Source: an uncultured bacterium (GTDB lineage: Bacteria; Bacteroidota; Bacteroidia; Sphingobacteriales; Sphingobacteriaceae). From it: a stretch of 43,588 nucleotides of DNA. Under the pieces are notes generated by a model, which was not told the origin of the DNA, did not search any database, and saw only the letters and a program-made list of their open reading frames with translations. The number at the start of each line of letters is the position of its first letter. Within the stretch, counting starts at the first letter, position 1. The position numbers were made by a program, and so were the translations under genes. Shown here piece by piece: positions 17,123 to 26,926 of the stretch. The stretch lies in assembly GCA_903828245.1 (NCBI GenBank), contig CAIKLP010000088.1, forward strand, positions 1 through 43,588, given 5' to 3'.

Positions 17123-19744
17123 TTGAAAAAAAATAATCCGCTATATCGAATCCTTCTTATTACACTCTTTTTAGGGAGTTTTACTGCTTGCAAAACCAGC
17201 AAGAAACAATCGCTAATTCAAAAAGCCTACCACAATATTACTGCCCATTATAATGGCTATTTTAATGCTAAGCTAAAAATTGATCAAGTAGCGATGCAAA
17301 ACGAAGTCAGTATTAAAGATCAATACGACCAATTATTGCCGATTTATAAAAAAGCTGTAGCAACAAGTACTGGTGAAAATGCGAAAGGATCTAAAGCGGG
17401 CAATCAACCATTAGACGAAGCCATTAAGAAAGCATCGTTTGTTATTCAAAGACACGAAAAAAGTAATTGGACCGACGATTGCTATTTCGAAATTGGTAGA
17501 GCAAACTATTATAAAAAAGATTATTTCGGGGCGATTGAATCTTTTCAATATGTTGCCGGAAAATATAAAAATACCTTTACCGGAAATAAATCATACATCT
17601 GGCTCATCAATTGTTATGTCGAGTTAAATAAATTTCAACAAGCCGAATCGGTTATTAATATTGCTTTAGGGAGCGAAACTTTTCCTAAAAAAATATTACC
17701 CGATCTATTTACCAGTATTGCCAATTATCATTTTATAAAAAAGAATTATGAAAAAACAATCGAGTATTTAGAAAAAACGATTCCAATAGAAAAGAAAAAA
17801 AGTAATCAAGCAAGATATACTTATTTAACAGCACAGTTATACGAAAAAATTAACGAGACAGGTAAAGCAGCCATTGCCTATCAAAAGGTGTTGAAGTATA
17901 ACCCCAACTACGACATGGCCTTTAATGCCCGAATCAATTCTGCTCGACTTTTTGAAGCCAAAAGCAATGCTTCAAAAAAAGAAATTGAACGCAGTTTGAA
18001 TAAGATGCTGAAAGATGAGAAAAACAAAGAGTTCAAAGATCAAATATATTTCTCGCTAGCTAATATTTACGAGAATCAAAATAACATTCCCAAAGCAATT
18101 ATATATTACAAATTATCTTCCGCTTCGAGTGTAAATAATACCGCACAAAAAGGACTTTCGTTTTATAAAATTGCCAGTATTTATTTTGAAGATAAAAAAT
18201 ATCAATTAGCACAAATTTTTTACGACAGTGCAGGAACATTTTTAGCAAAGCTGCATCCAGATTACGATTTAGTTCAAAATAGAAAAACCAGCTTAAACAA
18301 ATTAGTCGAAAATTTAAACATCATAGAACTAGAAGATAGCTTACAAAAAGTAGCGAAGCTTTCGGAAATAGATCGAAATAAATTATTGGACCGAACGGTT
18401 AAAAAAGCACTCGAACAAAAAGAAAAAGAGGAAGCTGCACTTGCTAAACTAAAAGAATCATTTAATAATAAACCAATAGTAGAAAACGAAGGCTTTGCAG
18501 CCAATAAACCGAGCACCACTTGGTATTTTTATAATACCTCCTCCCTTAGTTTAGGCTATTCGGAATTCATGAAACGCTATGGTCGTAGAACACTCGAAGA
18601 TAATTGGAGAAGGTCTAATAAGGAAAGCTATACAAGCTTAAACATGGGTAGTGCAGAAGAAACCTCTACAGCAGAGGGGGACGCCGCCGAAGGCAAAGAC
18701 GCGAAAGACGAAAGTACCCAATTAAGAAAAAAGTATTTAGCCAATATTCCTCTAAGCCCCTTGCAACTGCAAAATTCGGATGCAAAAATTGCTATGGGAA
18801 TATACAATGTTGCGCAATGTTTTAGAGAAGATATTGTAGACCATAAGTCTGCCATTAAATACTATGAAAATTTATTAAAGCGTTTTCCAGAAAATAAATA
18901 TAAAGTAGAAAGCTATTTTCATTTATATAGAATGTTTAATGCCATTCCAAATAAAACAGCAGCCGAAAATTATAAGCAGAAAATACTAATCGAGTTTCCA
19001 CTTTCTTTATTTGCCAAAGTAATTGTAGATCCAAAATTTGTATCGGATACAGAGGAAAAAAATAAAAAGGCCATGCGTTTTTATGATAGTGTTTATACCT
19101 ATTACTTAGCAGCAAATTACACGCAGGTAATGGAGCAGAAAGCCTTTGTGGATACTAATTATTTTAATACCAGTATTGGGCCCAAATACGCTTATTTATA
19201 TGCGCTTTGCAAGGCAAAGACAGATAATTTAGATGCCTTTGAATTTGCATTAAACGATTTAATTAAAAACTATCCTTCGGCAGAAACCGCAAACATTGCT
19301 AGAGAAACTTTACAAAAAATAAATCAAATTAAAAATCCAAAATTGGCTGTGGTAAAAAGTAACGAGCCTTCTCCCTATAACTTAGAAAGCAAAGGACCAT
19401 TTTTAGCCATAATTTCTACAGATGATAAAGCTATATTAAAAGAAACTAAAATTCAGACCAGCAAATTCAATGGTTTTCAATTCTCTCTTTTAAACCTTAG
19501 CGTGAGCTCAGAATTAATTGGAGATAATATCCAATTAGTTACCATCAGCAGTTTTGCAGAAATTAATAAAGCAAAAGAATACCTCATAAGCCTAAACAAA
19601 CAATCGTCTGATGTGATTAAATTGTCTAAAGGCAATTATCAATTGAGTATTATTTCTGAAAAGAATTATAAAATATTACAAGCTAAAAAAGACATTAAAC
19701 AATACTTGCAATTTTACGAAAGTAATATAGAAAACAATGAGTAA
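17123..19744 (+). CDS. porW: T9SS component PorW/SprE, TPR lipoprotein
   Basis: An 873-residue outer-membrane lipoprotein. It starts at TTG: an in-frame TAA sits five codons upstream and there is no ATG in between. The signal peptide ends in the lipobox FTAC (Cys23). The family signature is the AYHNITAHYNGYFNAKL stretch at about 35-51. TPR-like helical repeats follow over about 100-400, then a low-complexity acidic/Lys linker (about 430-545), more TPR units (about 555-750) and a C-terminal domain. PorW is needed for type IX secretion and, in Flavobacterium, gliding (SprE), linking the PorK/N ring to the outer translocon. Its end overlaps the PBP gene by 8 bases. Confidence 0.93.
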   Translation: MKKNNPLYRILLITLFLGSFTACKTSKKQSLIQKAYHNITAHYNGYFNAKLKIDQVAMQNEVSIKDQYDQLLPIYKKAVATSTGENAKGSKAGNQPLDEAIKKASFVIQRHEKSNWTDDCYFEIGRANYYKKDYFGAIESFQYVAGKYKNTFTGNKSYIWLINCYVELNKFQQAESVINIALGSETFPKKILPDLFTSIANYHFIKKNYEKTIEYLEKTIPIEKKKSNQARYTYLTAQLYEKINETGKAAIAYQKVLKYNPNYDMAFNARINSARLFEAKSNASKKEIERSLNKMLKDEKNKEFKDQIYFSLANIYENQNNIPKAIIYYKLSSASSVNNTAQKGLSFYKIASIYFEDKKYQLAQIFYDSAGTFLAKLHPDYDLVQNRKTSLNKLVENLNIIELEDSLQKVAKLSEIDRNKLLDRTVKKALEQKEKEEAALAKLKESFNNKPIVENEGFAANKPSTTWYFYNTSSLSLGYSEFMKRYGRRTLEDNWRRSNKESYTSLNMGSAEETSTAEGDAAEGKDAKDESTQLRKKYLANIPLSPLQLQNSDAKIAMGIYNVAQCFREDIVDHKSAIKYYENLLKRFPENKYKVESYFHLYRMFNAIPNKTAAENYKQKILIEFPLSLFAKVIVDPKFVSDTEEKNKKAMRFYDSVYTYYLAANYTQVMEQKAFVDTNYFNTSIGPKYAYLYALCKAKTDNLDAFEFALNDLIKNYPSAETANIARETLQKINQIKNPKLAVVKSNEPSPYNLESKGPFLAIISTDDKAILKETKIQTSKFNGFQFSLLNLSVSSELIGDNIQLVTISSFAEINKAKEYLISLNKQSSDVIKLSKGNYQLSIISEKNYKILQAKKDIKQYLQFYESNIENNE

Positions 19745-21950
19745 CCCTTCAAACCTAAGCCAAGAAGACATTAGCCACTACACCAAACTTTTTTGGAAAG
19801 TGATTATTTATGGCATTTTAACATTTGTGCTATTAATTGCGAGCGTTGGCTTTGGCTTGTTTGGCGAATTACCTTCCTTTAGAGATTTAGAAAATCCTAA
19901 AAGTAATTTAGCTACCGAAGTAATTTCTTCAGATGGAAATATACTGGGCACTTACTTTATTCAAAACAGATCCAATGCGAAATATAAAGACCTTTCGCCA
20001 AATTTAGTGAATGCCTTAATTGCTACCGAAGATGTAAGATTTTACAAACATTCTGGAGTAGACTTGAAAGGAACTTTTGCCATTATATTTTATAGTGCTA
20101 TTGGTAAAAAAAGAGGATCGAGTACCATTACCCAACAATTAGCTAAAAATCTATTCCCTCGTAAAAAACAAAATATTTTTAATATTGGCATTATTAAATT
20201 AAAGGAATGGCTTACCGCTATTAAGATTGAGCGTAATTATACTAAAGAAGAAATTATCACCATGTATTTTAATACGGTAGATTTTGGTAGTAATTCTTAT
20301 GGAATTAAAGCAGCATCAAAAACTTATTTCAGTAAAACTCCCAATAAATTAAGCATAGACGAATCCGCTTTATTGGTAGGTATCTTAAAAGGAACCACTG
20401 TTTTTTCTCCGATAAAAAATCCAGAAAGAGCAATCAAAAGAAGAAATGTGGTTTTGGAACAAATGGAAAAATATGGTTTCATTTCTGAAGCAGAATTAAT
20501 AGAAAATAATAGTAAAGAATTAAATCTACAATTTCAAAGCCCCGATCATAACCAAGGCTCCGCCACTTATTTTAGAGAATATGTTCGACAAGAAGTAACC
20601 GCATGGTGTAAAGAGAATAAAAAAGCAGATGGCGAAACTTACGATATTTATAGAGATGGTTTAAAAATTTATACCACTATCGACTCTAGGATGCAAGCCT
20701 ACGCCGAAGCAGCGGTGAAAGAACACCTAACTTATTTGCAAGCAGAATTTTACAAACATTGGAAAGGCAAAACTCCTTGGGGAGAAAATACCGACATCAT
20801 TTCCACTTCGATGCGTCGAAGCGATCGCTATCAACAATTAAAAGAAGAAGGAATTGCAGAAAGCGAGATTAAAAAAATATTCGACACACCGATAAAAATG
20901 ACTTTGTTTTCTTGGGCCGGAGATATAGATACCACGCTATCTCCCATCGATTCGATTAAATATTATAAATGGTATTTGCGTTCTAGTTTTATGTCTATGG
21001 ATCCACACAATGGTGCGATTAAAGCATGGGTAGGTGGTCCAAACTATGAGTATTTTAAATACGATCAAGTAAAAATGGGTAAACGACAAGTGGGTTCTAC
21101 CTTTAAACCTTTTGTATATACCGTAGCGATGGATAATGGTTGGTCGCCGTGTTACGAAGCACCAAACTTGCCCATTGTGTTTGAAGATTTTGATAATTGG
21201 TCGCCAAAAAATTCGGATGGCAAACAAGGTGGTATGATGACCTTAAGAAATGGCTTGGCTAATTCGGTTAATTTAATTACCGCTTATATGATGAAACAAG
21301 TTGGACCACAAGCGGTCGTTAATGTGGCTAAAAAAATGGGCATCACTTCCGACATACCAGCCTATCCTTCTATTTGTTTAGGAACGGCAGATGTTTCTTT
21401 ATATGAAATGGTTGGTGCTTATTCAACGTATGCCAATAAAGGTGTTTGGACCGAACCTGTTTACATCTCTAGAATTGAAGATAAAAATGGCAATGTGTTA
21501 TATGAAAAAATTCCGCGTAAAGTGGATGCGCTAAGTGAGCAAACTGCTTACTTAATGCTCTTCATGTTACGAGGCGTTATTGATAAAGGAACAGGTTTAA
21601 GATTACGCGGCCCACGCTATCGTTTTACGAATCCAATTGCGGGAAAAACAGGTACCACCCAAGAAAACTCCGATGGTTGGTTCATTGGCATTACACCCGA
21701 TTTAGTTTCCGGAGTTTGGACCGGTGCCGAAGATCGATCGGTACATTTTAGATCTACTAATTTAGGCGAAGGCGCAAACACCGCATTACCTATATGGGCG
21801 CTGTATATGAAAAAAGTTTATGCAGATGCTACATTAAAAATTAGTAAAGGAGATTTTATAGCGCCGGCGGGTGGTTTAGACGTAGAAATAGATTGTGATA
21901 AATTTAAAAAGCAATCGAGTGGTGCAACTAATCCCAGTTTAGATTTCTAA
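19737..21950 (+). CDS. Class A penicillin-binding protein (PBP1A-type)
   Basis: A 737-residue bifunctional peptidoglycan synthase. One membrane helix (about 20-42) precedes a GT51 glycosyltransferase domain with Glu98 (ATEDVRFYKHSG), GSSTITQQLAKNLFP and the second-helix motif RNYTKEEIITMYFN. The transpeptidase domain has Ser454 in STFK, SVN at 510-512 and KTG at 637-639, all intact. The length and order are those of PBP1A. The gene starts 8 bases before the end of porW, so the two are co-translated. It ends tail-to-tail with uvrC, overlapping by 4 bases. Confidence 0.96.
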   Translation: MSNPSNLSQEDISHYTKLFWKVIIYGILTFVLLIASVGFGLFGELPSFRDLENPKSNLATEVISSDGNILGTYFIQNRSNAKYKDLSPNLVNALIATEDVRFYKHSGVDLKGTFAIIFYSAIGKKRGSSTITQQLAKNLFPRKKQNIFNIGIIKLKEWLTAIKIERNYTKEEIITMYFNTVDFGSNSYGIKAASKTYFSKTPNKLSIDESALLVGILKGTTVFSPIKNPERAIKRRNVVLEQMEKYGFISEAELIENNSKELNLQFQSPDHNQGSATYFREYVRQEVTAWCKENKKADGETYDIYRDGLKIYTTIDSRMQAYAEAAVKEHLTYLQAEFYKHWKGKTPWGENTDIISTSMRRSDRYQQLKEEGIAESEIKKIFDTPIKMTLFSWAGDIDTTLSPIDSIKYYKWYLRSSFMSMDPHNGAIKAWVGGPNYEYFKYDQVKMGKRQVGSTFKPFVYTVAMDNGWSPCYEAPNLPIVFEDFDNWSPKNSDGKQGGMMTLRNGLANSVNLITAYMMKQVGPQAVVNVAKKMGITSDIPAYPSICLGTADVSLYEMVGAYSTYANKGVWTEPVYISRIEDKNGNVLYEKIPRKVDALSEQTAYLMLFMLRGVIDKGTGLRLRGPRYRFTNPIAGKTGTTQENSDGWFIGITPDLVSGVWTGAEDRSVHFRSTNLGEGANTALPIWALYMKKVYADATLKISKGDFIAPAGGLDVEIDCDKFKKQSSGATNPSLDF

Positions 21951-23749
21951 AGACTTGTTGCAAAATAATTTTGCAAGGCAAGTATTTGCTTTTGATTGAT
22001 GACAGTGGCTAGTTCGTCCGAACTGGCCACTTTTATTTTTTTGACAGATTTAAATTTGCTTAATAATTTTTCGATACTCACTTTTCCAATGCCTTCTATA
22101 TTTTCTAATTCTGAAACAAGGGTGCCTTTATCTCTTTTTAGTCGATGAAAGGTAATACCAAATCGATGCGCTTCATCTCGGAGTTGTTGGATAATTCTTA
22201 AACTCTCCGACTTTTTATCGATATACAATGGAACGGAGTCGCCTGGGTAATAGATTTCCTCTAATCTTTTGGCAATGCCAATAACGGTTAGCTTTCTTTC
22301 AATACCCAACTTCTTTAAACTGTTCATAGCAGCCGATAATTGCCCCTTGCCGCCATCAATCACTACCAATTGAGGCAAAGGCTCATTTTCTTCTATCAAT
22401 CGCTTATAACGCCTAAAAACAGCCTCTTCCATGGTGGCAAAATCGTTAGGCCCTTGCACCGTTTTTACATTAAAGTGTCGATAATCTTTTTTAGATGGCC
22501 TGGCATTTTTAAATACCACAATGGCCGACACTGGATAATCTCCTTGAAAATTAGAATTATCAAAACATTCGATATGAACAGGCAATTGATTGAGTCGCAA
22601 ATCTTTTTGCATTTGTAATAACAAGCGTTCTGTTCTTACTTCGGGATTTAATTTTTCGTATTGATCTAATCTCGACTTTTTATAGAAGAGCGTATTTTTT
22701 AAAGAAAGGTCTAATAGGTTTTTTTTATCCCCTAATTTAGGTACGATAAATTTGATGCGCTCATTACTCGAAAGTGCTATTTCAAATGGAACAATAATTT
22801 CTTTGGCAGTGCTTTCAAATTTTGCACGAAAATCACTGATGGCAAATAATAAAAGTTCCTCGTCGCTTTCGTCTAGTTTTTTACGCAGTTCGATAGTTTG
22901 TGTTTGCGTAATCACGCCTTTGTTCACTTTTAAATAATTTACAAAAGCCATTTTATCATCAGAAGAAATAGAGAATACATCGACATCGTCTATGGTGGTG
23001 CTTACCACCGTTGATTTACTTTGGTAGTTTTCTAAGGTGTCTATCTTCTCTTTATATGCAGCGGCTAATTCAAAGTTTAGTGCAACTGCAGCGGCTTTCA
23101 TGTTTTGTTTTAAATCATTTAAAATTGGATTGATATTTCCCTTTAATAAATCTTTGATGTCTTGAATGTCTTTATTGTAATCTTCTTCGGTTTGCAATGC
23201 CTGACAAGGCCCTTTACAATTTCCGATTTGATATTCTAAACATACTTTAAATTTACCACTCGCAATATTAGCAGGCGACAAAGCAAGATTACAATTACGA
23301 AGCGGATACAATGTTTTGATAAAGTCTAAAACCGTATGCATCATTTTTGCGGAAGCATAGGGGCCTAAATAAGTAGAGCCATCTTTAATAATTCTGCGCG
23401 TAGGAAAAATACGAGGGAAGTTTTCTTTTTTTATGCAAATAGAGGAAAATGTTTTATCATCCTTTAGCATAATATTATAACGCGGCTGGTGTTTTTTAAT
23501 CAATGCGTTTTCTAATAACCAGGCATCAATCTCGGTATCAACAATCGTAAACTTAATATCGCGGATTTTACTAACGAGTGTTTTCGTTTTTGCATTTACC
23601 CGGTCATTATTAAAATAAGAATTTACCCTATTGCGTAAATCTTTTGCTTTACCAATATAAATGATGGTTCCCGCTTCATCGTAATACTGATACACCCCTG
23701 GTTTATGAGGAATTTCAGCTAAACTATTTTTATAATCGAATGCGGCCAT
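21947..23749 (-). CDS. uvrC: Excinuclease ABC subunit C
   Basis: A 600-residue nucleotide-excision repair nuclease making the two cuts around damaged DNA recognised by UvrAB. I chose the ATG at 23749 (MAAFDYKN); a TTG 21 bases upstream would add seven unlikely residues. The GIY-YIG domain comes first (KPGVYQYYDEAGTIIYIGKA), then the Cys-rich region (CKGPCQ), the UVR domain, the RNase H-like 5' nuclease (ECFDNSNFQGDYPVSAIVVF, with VVIDGGKGQLSAA) and a C-terminal helix-hairpin-helix (ENIEGIGKVSIEKLLSKF). It lies only about 22 bases downstream of the gldN terminator. Confidence 0.97.
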   Translation of the reverse strand: MAAFDYKNSLAEIPHKPGVYQYYDEAGTIIYIGKAKDLRNRVNSYFNNDRVNAKTKTLVSKIRDIKFTIVDTEIDAWLLENALIKKHQPRYNIMLKDDKTFSSICIKKENFPRIFPTRRIIKDGSTYLGPYASAKMMHTVLDFIKTLYPLRNCNLALSPANIASGKFKVCLEYQIGNCKGPCQALQTEEDYNKDIQDIKDLLKGNINPILNDLKQNMKAAAVALNFELAAAYKEKIDTLENYQSKSTVVSTTIDDVDVFSISSDDKMAFVNYLKVNKGVITQTQTIELRKKLDESDEELLLFAISDFRAKFESTAKEIIVPFEIALSSNERIKFIVPKLGDKKNLLDLSLKNTLFYKKSRLDQYEKLNPEVRTERLLLQMQKDLRLNQLPVHIECFDNSNFQGDYPVSAIVVFKNARPSKKDYRHFNVKTVQGPNDFATMEEAVFRRYKRLIEENEPLPQLVVIDGGKGQLSAAMNSLKKLGIERKLTVIGIAKRLEEIYYPGDSVPLYIDKKSESLRIIQQLRDEAHRFGITFHRLKRDKGTLVSELENIEGIGKVSIEKLLSKFKSVKKIKVASSDELATVINQKQILALQNYFATSL

Positions 23750-23771
23750 ATTTATTTTAATAACAATCAAT

Positions 23772-23810
23772 CAAAAAAAAAGTTGACCTAATTAGATCAA
23801 CTTTTTTTTG
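23772..23810 (-). terminator. Intrinsic terminator after gldN
   Basis: An inverted repeat: an A-run then GTTGA (23773-23786), a loop containing the self-complementary CTAATTAG, and TCAAC with a T-run (23797-23809). Read on the minus strand it gives a hairpin followed by a long U-run about 14 bases after the gldN stop. It should end the T9SS transcript. uvrC starts right after, so either readthrough or a promoter inside this short stretch must drive it. Confidence 0.85.
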
Positions 23811-23823
23811 AATTTTAAAAATT

Positions 23824-24660
23824 CTAGTATTCCCAAAGGTCATGTTCTTTATTGAACAATTCCAATTTAATTCTATTGGCTTCGATCAATGCATCCATTC
23901 CAGTTGCATAATCTTCGATACGGTAATCTTTTTCGTTAGACCATTTAGTAATATAACTACTGAATAATCTTTGTACAAAGAAATCATCATAGCTTAAACG
24001 ACCTGCATCATTCTGACGATTGAAAACTTCTGCTTGCGCTAAAATTTTTCTTGCATCATTAAAGTAAATCCAGAACAAAGCAGCTTTACCAACTTCTTCT
24101 CCTGAAGAATTACGCATGATATAAACTGGTGCTACACCAATAATTCTTGGCTCGTAAATAGAACGTTGTTTATCAAAGAACCATTCTTCTTTTAAACGGT
24201 AAGCTACAATATCATCTCTATTTAAAGTACGCGTAGAAATTTCTTTGGTGAATGTACCGTCTAATTGCTCTACATCTAAAGTATCGCTTCCTGCTCCAAT
24301 AGCAGCCACTTCTTCAGGTGTCATAGGCACTTTAAACTCATCGCCAAAATCTTTTGGACCAGATGGATTAGGATTGTAAGCAGTTAATTCTCCTGCTAAT
24401 ACTGCATCCATAACTACGTCGATTAGCTTTGCACGAGGGTAAGTCATTGGGAGATTTTGTTTTTCTCTCAAATCAATTACACGCCAAACGCGTTTAGCCC
24501 ACATTACATCTGCTTCTCTTAAAGGAGCATAAGAAGTAACACTTGCAGTTTTTACATTGCTCTTTTGGTACACACCATCTAAAGGTGGTTCCGTTTGGGC
24601 AAAGCTTACACTTACTGTAAACAGTAAGGCCATTAAGGTGATGATTAGTTTATTTTTCAT
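23824..24660 (-). CDS. gldN: T9SS periplasmic ring protein GldN/PorN
   Basis: A 278-residue protein with a cleavable signal peptide (about 1-21, VSVSFAQ). The mature part has GldN features: EADVMWAKRVWRVIDLREKQN, the strand VAYRLKEEWFFDKQRS and the C-terminal YDDFFVQRLFSSYI. GldN/PorN joins GldK/PorK in a large periplasmic ring under the outer membrane and is essential for type IX secretion. It is the last gene of the gldKLMN block, 18 bases after gldM, and a terminator follows. Confidence 0.95.
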   Translation of the reverse strand: MKNKLIITLMALLFTVSVSFAQTEPPLDGVYQKSNVKTASVTSYAPLREADVMWAKRVWRVIDLREKQNLPMTYPRAKLIDVVMDAVLAGELTAYNPNPSGPKDFGDEFKVPMTPEEVAAIGAGSDTLDVEQLDGTFTKEISTRTLNRDDIVAYRLKEEWFFDKQRSIYEPRIIGVAPVYIMRNSSGEEVGKAALFWIYFNDARKILAQAEVFNRQNDAGRLSYDDFFVQRLFSSYITKWSNEKDYRIEDYATGMDALIEANRIKLELFNKEHDLWEY

Positions 24661-24678
24661 TTCTATAAGATTATAGAT

Positions 24679-26205
24679 TTATTGCACGCTAATAATAACA
24701 CTATTTAATCTTCTGTTAGATCCATCAGGACCAGACGCGATAATGTCATCGAATAATACTTTATCTTTTGGACCCAATGCATTCATTGCGCTTGTTACTT
24801 CAGAAGTAATACCAGCACCCGATACAGAAATTCTTAAGGGGTCTTGTCTTGCTCTAATAATAGTTACAGTATATGATTTTACATTGAATTTTAAATCGAA
24901 GTCAAAGTTTTCTAATACTGCAAATACACCTCTTTGTGCTCTCAATTGAGACGCATTCATTGGTCCACTTGTAATACCACCTACTTTAGCCACTGGATCT
25001 GGTACACGCTTTACACGGTATTCCATTCCACCTAATACTTTTATATTTCCTTTAGAAACTTCGCCGCTTACAGAAATCATTACTTTTCCTGCTTCTGTAA
25101 CTCTAGCAATGTATTTACCATTTCCACCAGTTAATGCGCCTTTACCTACAATAGAAGCACGTAATTTTTCTTTAGGTAAACCGGGTACTGAAACCGAAAT
25201 AGGATTATCTACTCCAATGTAAAGTACATTCATTTTATCTGCAGAAATTACTGCAGTAGGTTTTGCCGCTTGGTATTCAGATTCAAACTTATAAGGTTTA
25301 ATCGAACCATCTGGTCCTTTAATATTGATCACCCCACCCCATTTAATAAATCCTTCTTGGGTTGGTGTAATTTTATATTTTCCTTTTCCATTTTCTACAG
25401 GTAAAGAACGACCACCTACTACAATGTTTGGTGCTTGAGATTTACTTGATGCAGAAATAAAAACATCCGCTTCGTATGTTTGGCCAACTAATACATAACT
25501 AGTAGGCGCTACTACTGTAGCTTCTAATTGATCAAATTTAAAGTCGGTTGCATTGATTTTACTCAATAAGTATTTTACTACTTCTGCTTCCGCATTTTTA
25601 TTGTCATTTTGATTTTTAGAAAGCAATGTTACGATTGCAGTAACGGGTACACCTTGAAAGTTTTTTTCTTCCCAAGTCTTAGTCACGCCTTCTTTGTCTT
25701 TTGCTGGTTCAACAGCATTTAAACTAAAGTTGAATTCTGCGCGGTCTTTTGAATCTACTAGATTCATAAACTTTGCCCTTGTTTCTAAAATTTTTGCTTT
25801 TAATTCTGTACCTCTTTTAGCTGTTAGCATTAATTGCGTACCAATTTCCATATCGCTTCTTTTTGCAATATCACCAGTCTCTTCATCAATACCACCTGCT
25901 AATTCTGTTAATTCGTTTTTGATTGTTTCAATGTAAGCATCTAATTCGCTTGTGTATTTTTTTGCTAATTGTGCTTTATCATAAAAAGGTTTAGTTTTAA
26001 CAGGGTCATTTCTTAATGATGCCTCAAATGCATCATAAGTGATTTTATTTGCAGCGCTAAAATTGCCTGCAGTTATTACTAAACCGTCGTTTACTAATTT
26101 AAATGCATTCATGAATTCTTCCGATACATTCAGTGCTAACATTGCTGTTAATACTAAATACATCATACCAATCATTCTCTGCCTTGGTGTTTCTTTACCA
26201 GCCAT
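24679..26205 (-). CDS. gldM: T9SS motor/periplasmic shaft protein GldM/PorM
   Basis: A 508-residue inner-membrane protein. It opens with the hallmark ETPRQRMIGMMYLVLTAMLALNV, where one membrane helix (about 10-27) enters the GldL helix bundle. The rest is periplasmic: a long helical domain (about 40-215) followed by Ig-like beta domains (about 225-508) that reach the GldK/N ring. With GldL it forms the proton-driven rotary motor of the T9SS. It lies 36 bases after gldL. The length is usual. Confidence 0.97.
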   Translation of the reverse strand: MAGKETPRQRMIGMMYLVLTAMLALNVSEEFMNAFKLVNDGLVITAGNFSAANKITYDAFEASLRNDPVKTKPFYDKAQLAKKYTSELDAYIETIKNELTELAGGIDEETGDIAKRSDMEIGTQLMLTAKRGTELKAKILETRAKFMNLVDSKDRAEFNFSLNAVEPAKDKEGVTKTWEEKNFQGVPVTAIVTLLSKNQNDNKNAEAEVVKYLLSKINATDFKFDQLEATVVAPTSYVLVGQTYEADVFISASSKSQAPNIVVGGRSLPVENGKGKYKITPTQEGFIKWGGVINIKGPDGSIKPYKFESEYQAAKPTAVISADKMNVLYIGVDNPISVSVPGLPKEKLRASIVGKGALTGGNGKYIARVTEAGKVMISVSGEVSKGNIKVLGGMEYRVKRVPDPVAKVGGITSGPMNASQLRAQRGVFAVLENFDFDLKFNVKSYTVTIIRARQDPLRISVSGAGITSEVTSAMNALGPKDKVLFDDIIASGPDGSNRRLNSVIISVQ

Positions 26206-26241
26206 TTCTTATTTTATTTCTAAATTATTAAACTGATAGAA

Positions 26242-26856
26242 TTACTTATTGATTGTCATTGCAGACAACATATTACCATAAACGGCATTTAACGATGCTA
26301 AATTGTGAGATAATTTACCCACTTCATCTTTAAAATTACGCGCATCAGCTAATGAATCACTGAACGCTTGCATAGTTTCAGATACGTTTGCATATGAAGC
26401 ACTCAATCCCTCTACTGATTTAGAAGCAGCTTGTAATTTAGCAGCAAATTCGTTAGAAGAAGAGGTGATGTCTGCTGCGTTAGAAATAGCGGCAACTCTA
26501 TCACCAAAGTTTCTTAAACCATCGCCTAAACTAGCAATTAATTCTGGACCTACTTTTGCTTCAGCCATCATTTGATCTAATTGTTGTGTAACAGTTCCTT
26601 CCATTTTAGGTGCAGCCGCTTTTTTAGATTTCACTTCTTCTGCTTGCGCAAGTTCTGGATAAACTAATGACCAATCATAATCAACATGTGGTTTTTCAAA
26701 TGCTGATAAAAAGAAAATTCCTGCCTCCGTAAGTAATCCTACAATTAATAATTCATTTGCAAATTTTAAGTGAATGATTTTGAAAAGTGCACCAACGATA
26801 ACGATTGCTGCACCAATACCATAAATTTTGGCCATCAAATTCTTGTAATTGTTCAT
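26242..26856 (-). CDS. gldL: T9SS motor protein GldL/PorL
   Basis: A 204-residue inner-membrane protein with two membrane helices (about 12-29 and 36-53). The residues implicated in proton flow in F. johnsoniae GldL are kept: Lys26 and His29 near the first helix end and Glu44 in LLTEAGIFF; Tyr12 and Glu54 (SAFEKP) also match. A cytoplasmic helical tail (about 75-204), rich in Ala/Ser, completes it. Five GldL around two GldM helices form the stator of the motor. It sits between gldK (70 bases upstream) and gldM. Confidence 0.96.
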   Translation of the reverse strand: MNNYKNLMAKIYGIGAAIVIVGALFKIIHLKFANELLIVGLLTEAGIFFLSAFEKPHVDYDWSLVYPELAQAEEVKSKKAAAPKMEGTVTQQLDQMMAEAKVGPELIASLGDGLRNFGDRVAAISNAADITSSSNEFAAKLQAASKSVEGLSASYANVSETMQAFSDSLADARNFKDEVGKLSHNLASLNAVYGNMLSAMTINK

Positions 26857-26926
26857 TTGTTCTTCAGTTTTAAGTTTTAAATTGTATTAATTTATGTTTT
26901 TTTGTTTTAATCTTTTGCTGTAGGAA

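Noticed and set aside
18628-18720. Acidic, Ala-rich low-complexity stretch in PorW considered as a frameshift scar
   Set aside because: The frame stays open and TPR repeats resume on both sides, so it is a natural linker.
20937-21227. 96-codon minus-strand frame inside the PBP gene
   Set aside because: Antisense shadow of the transpeptidase domain with no protein-like motif.
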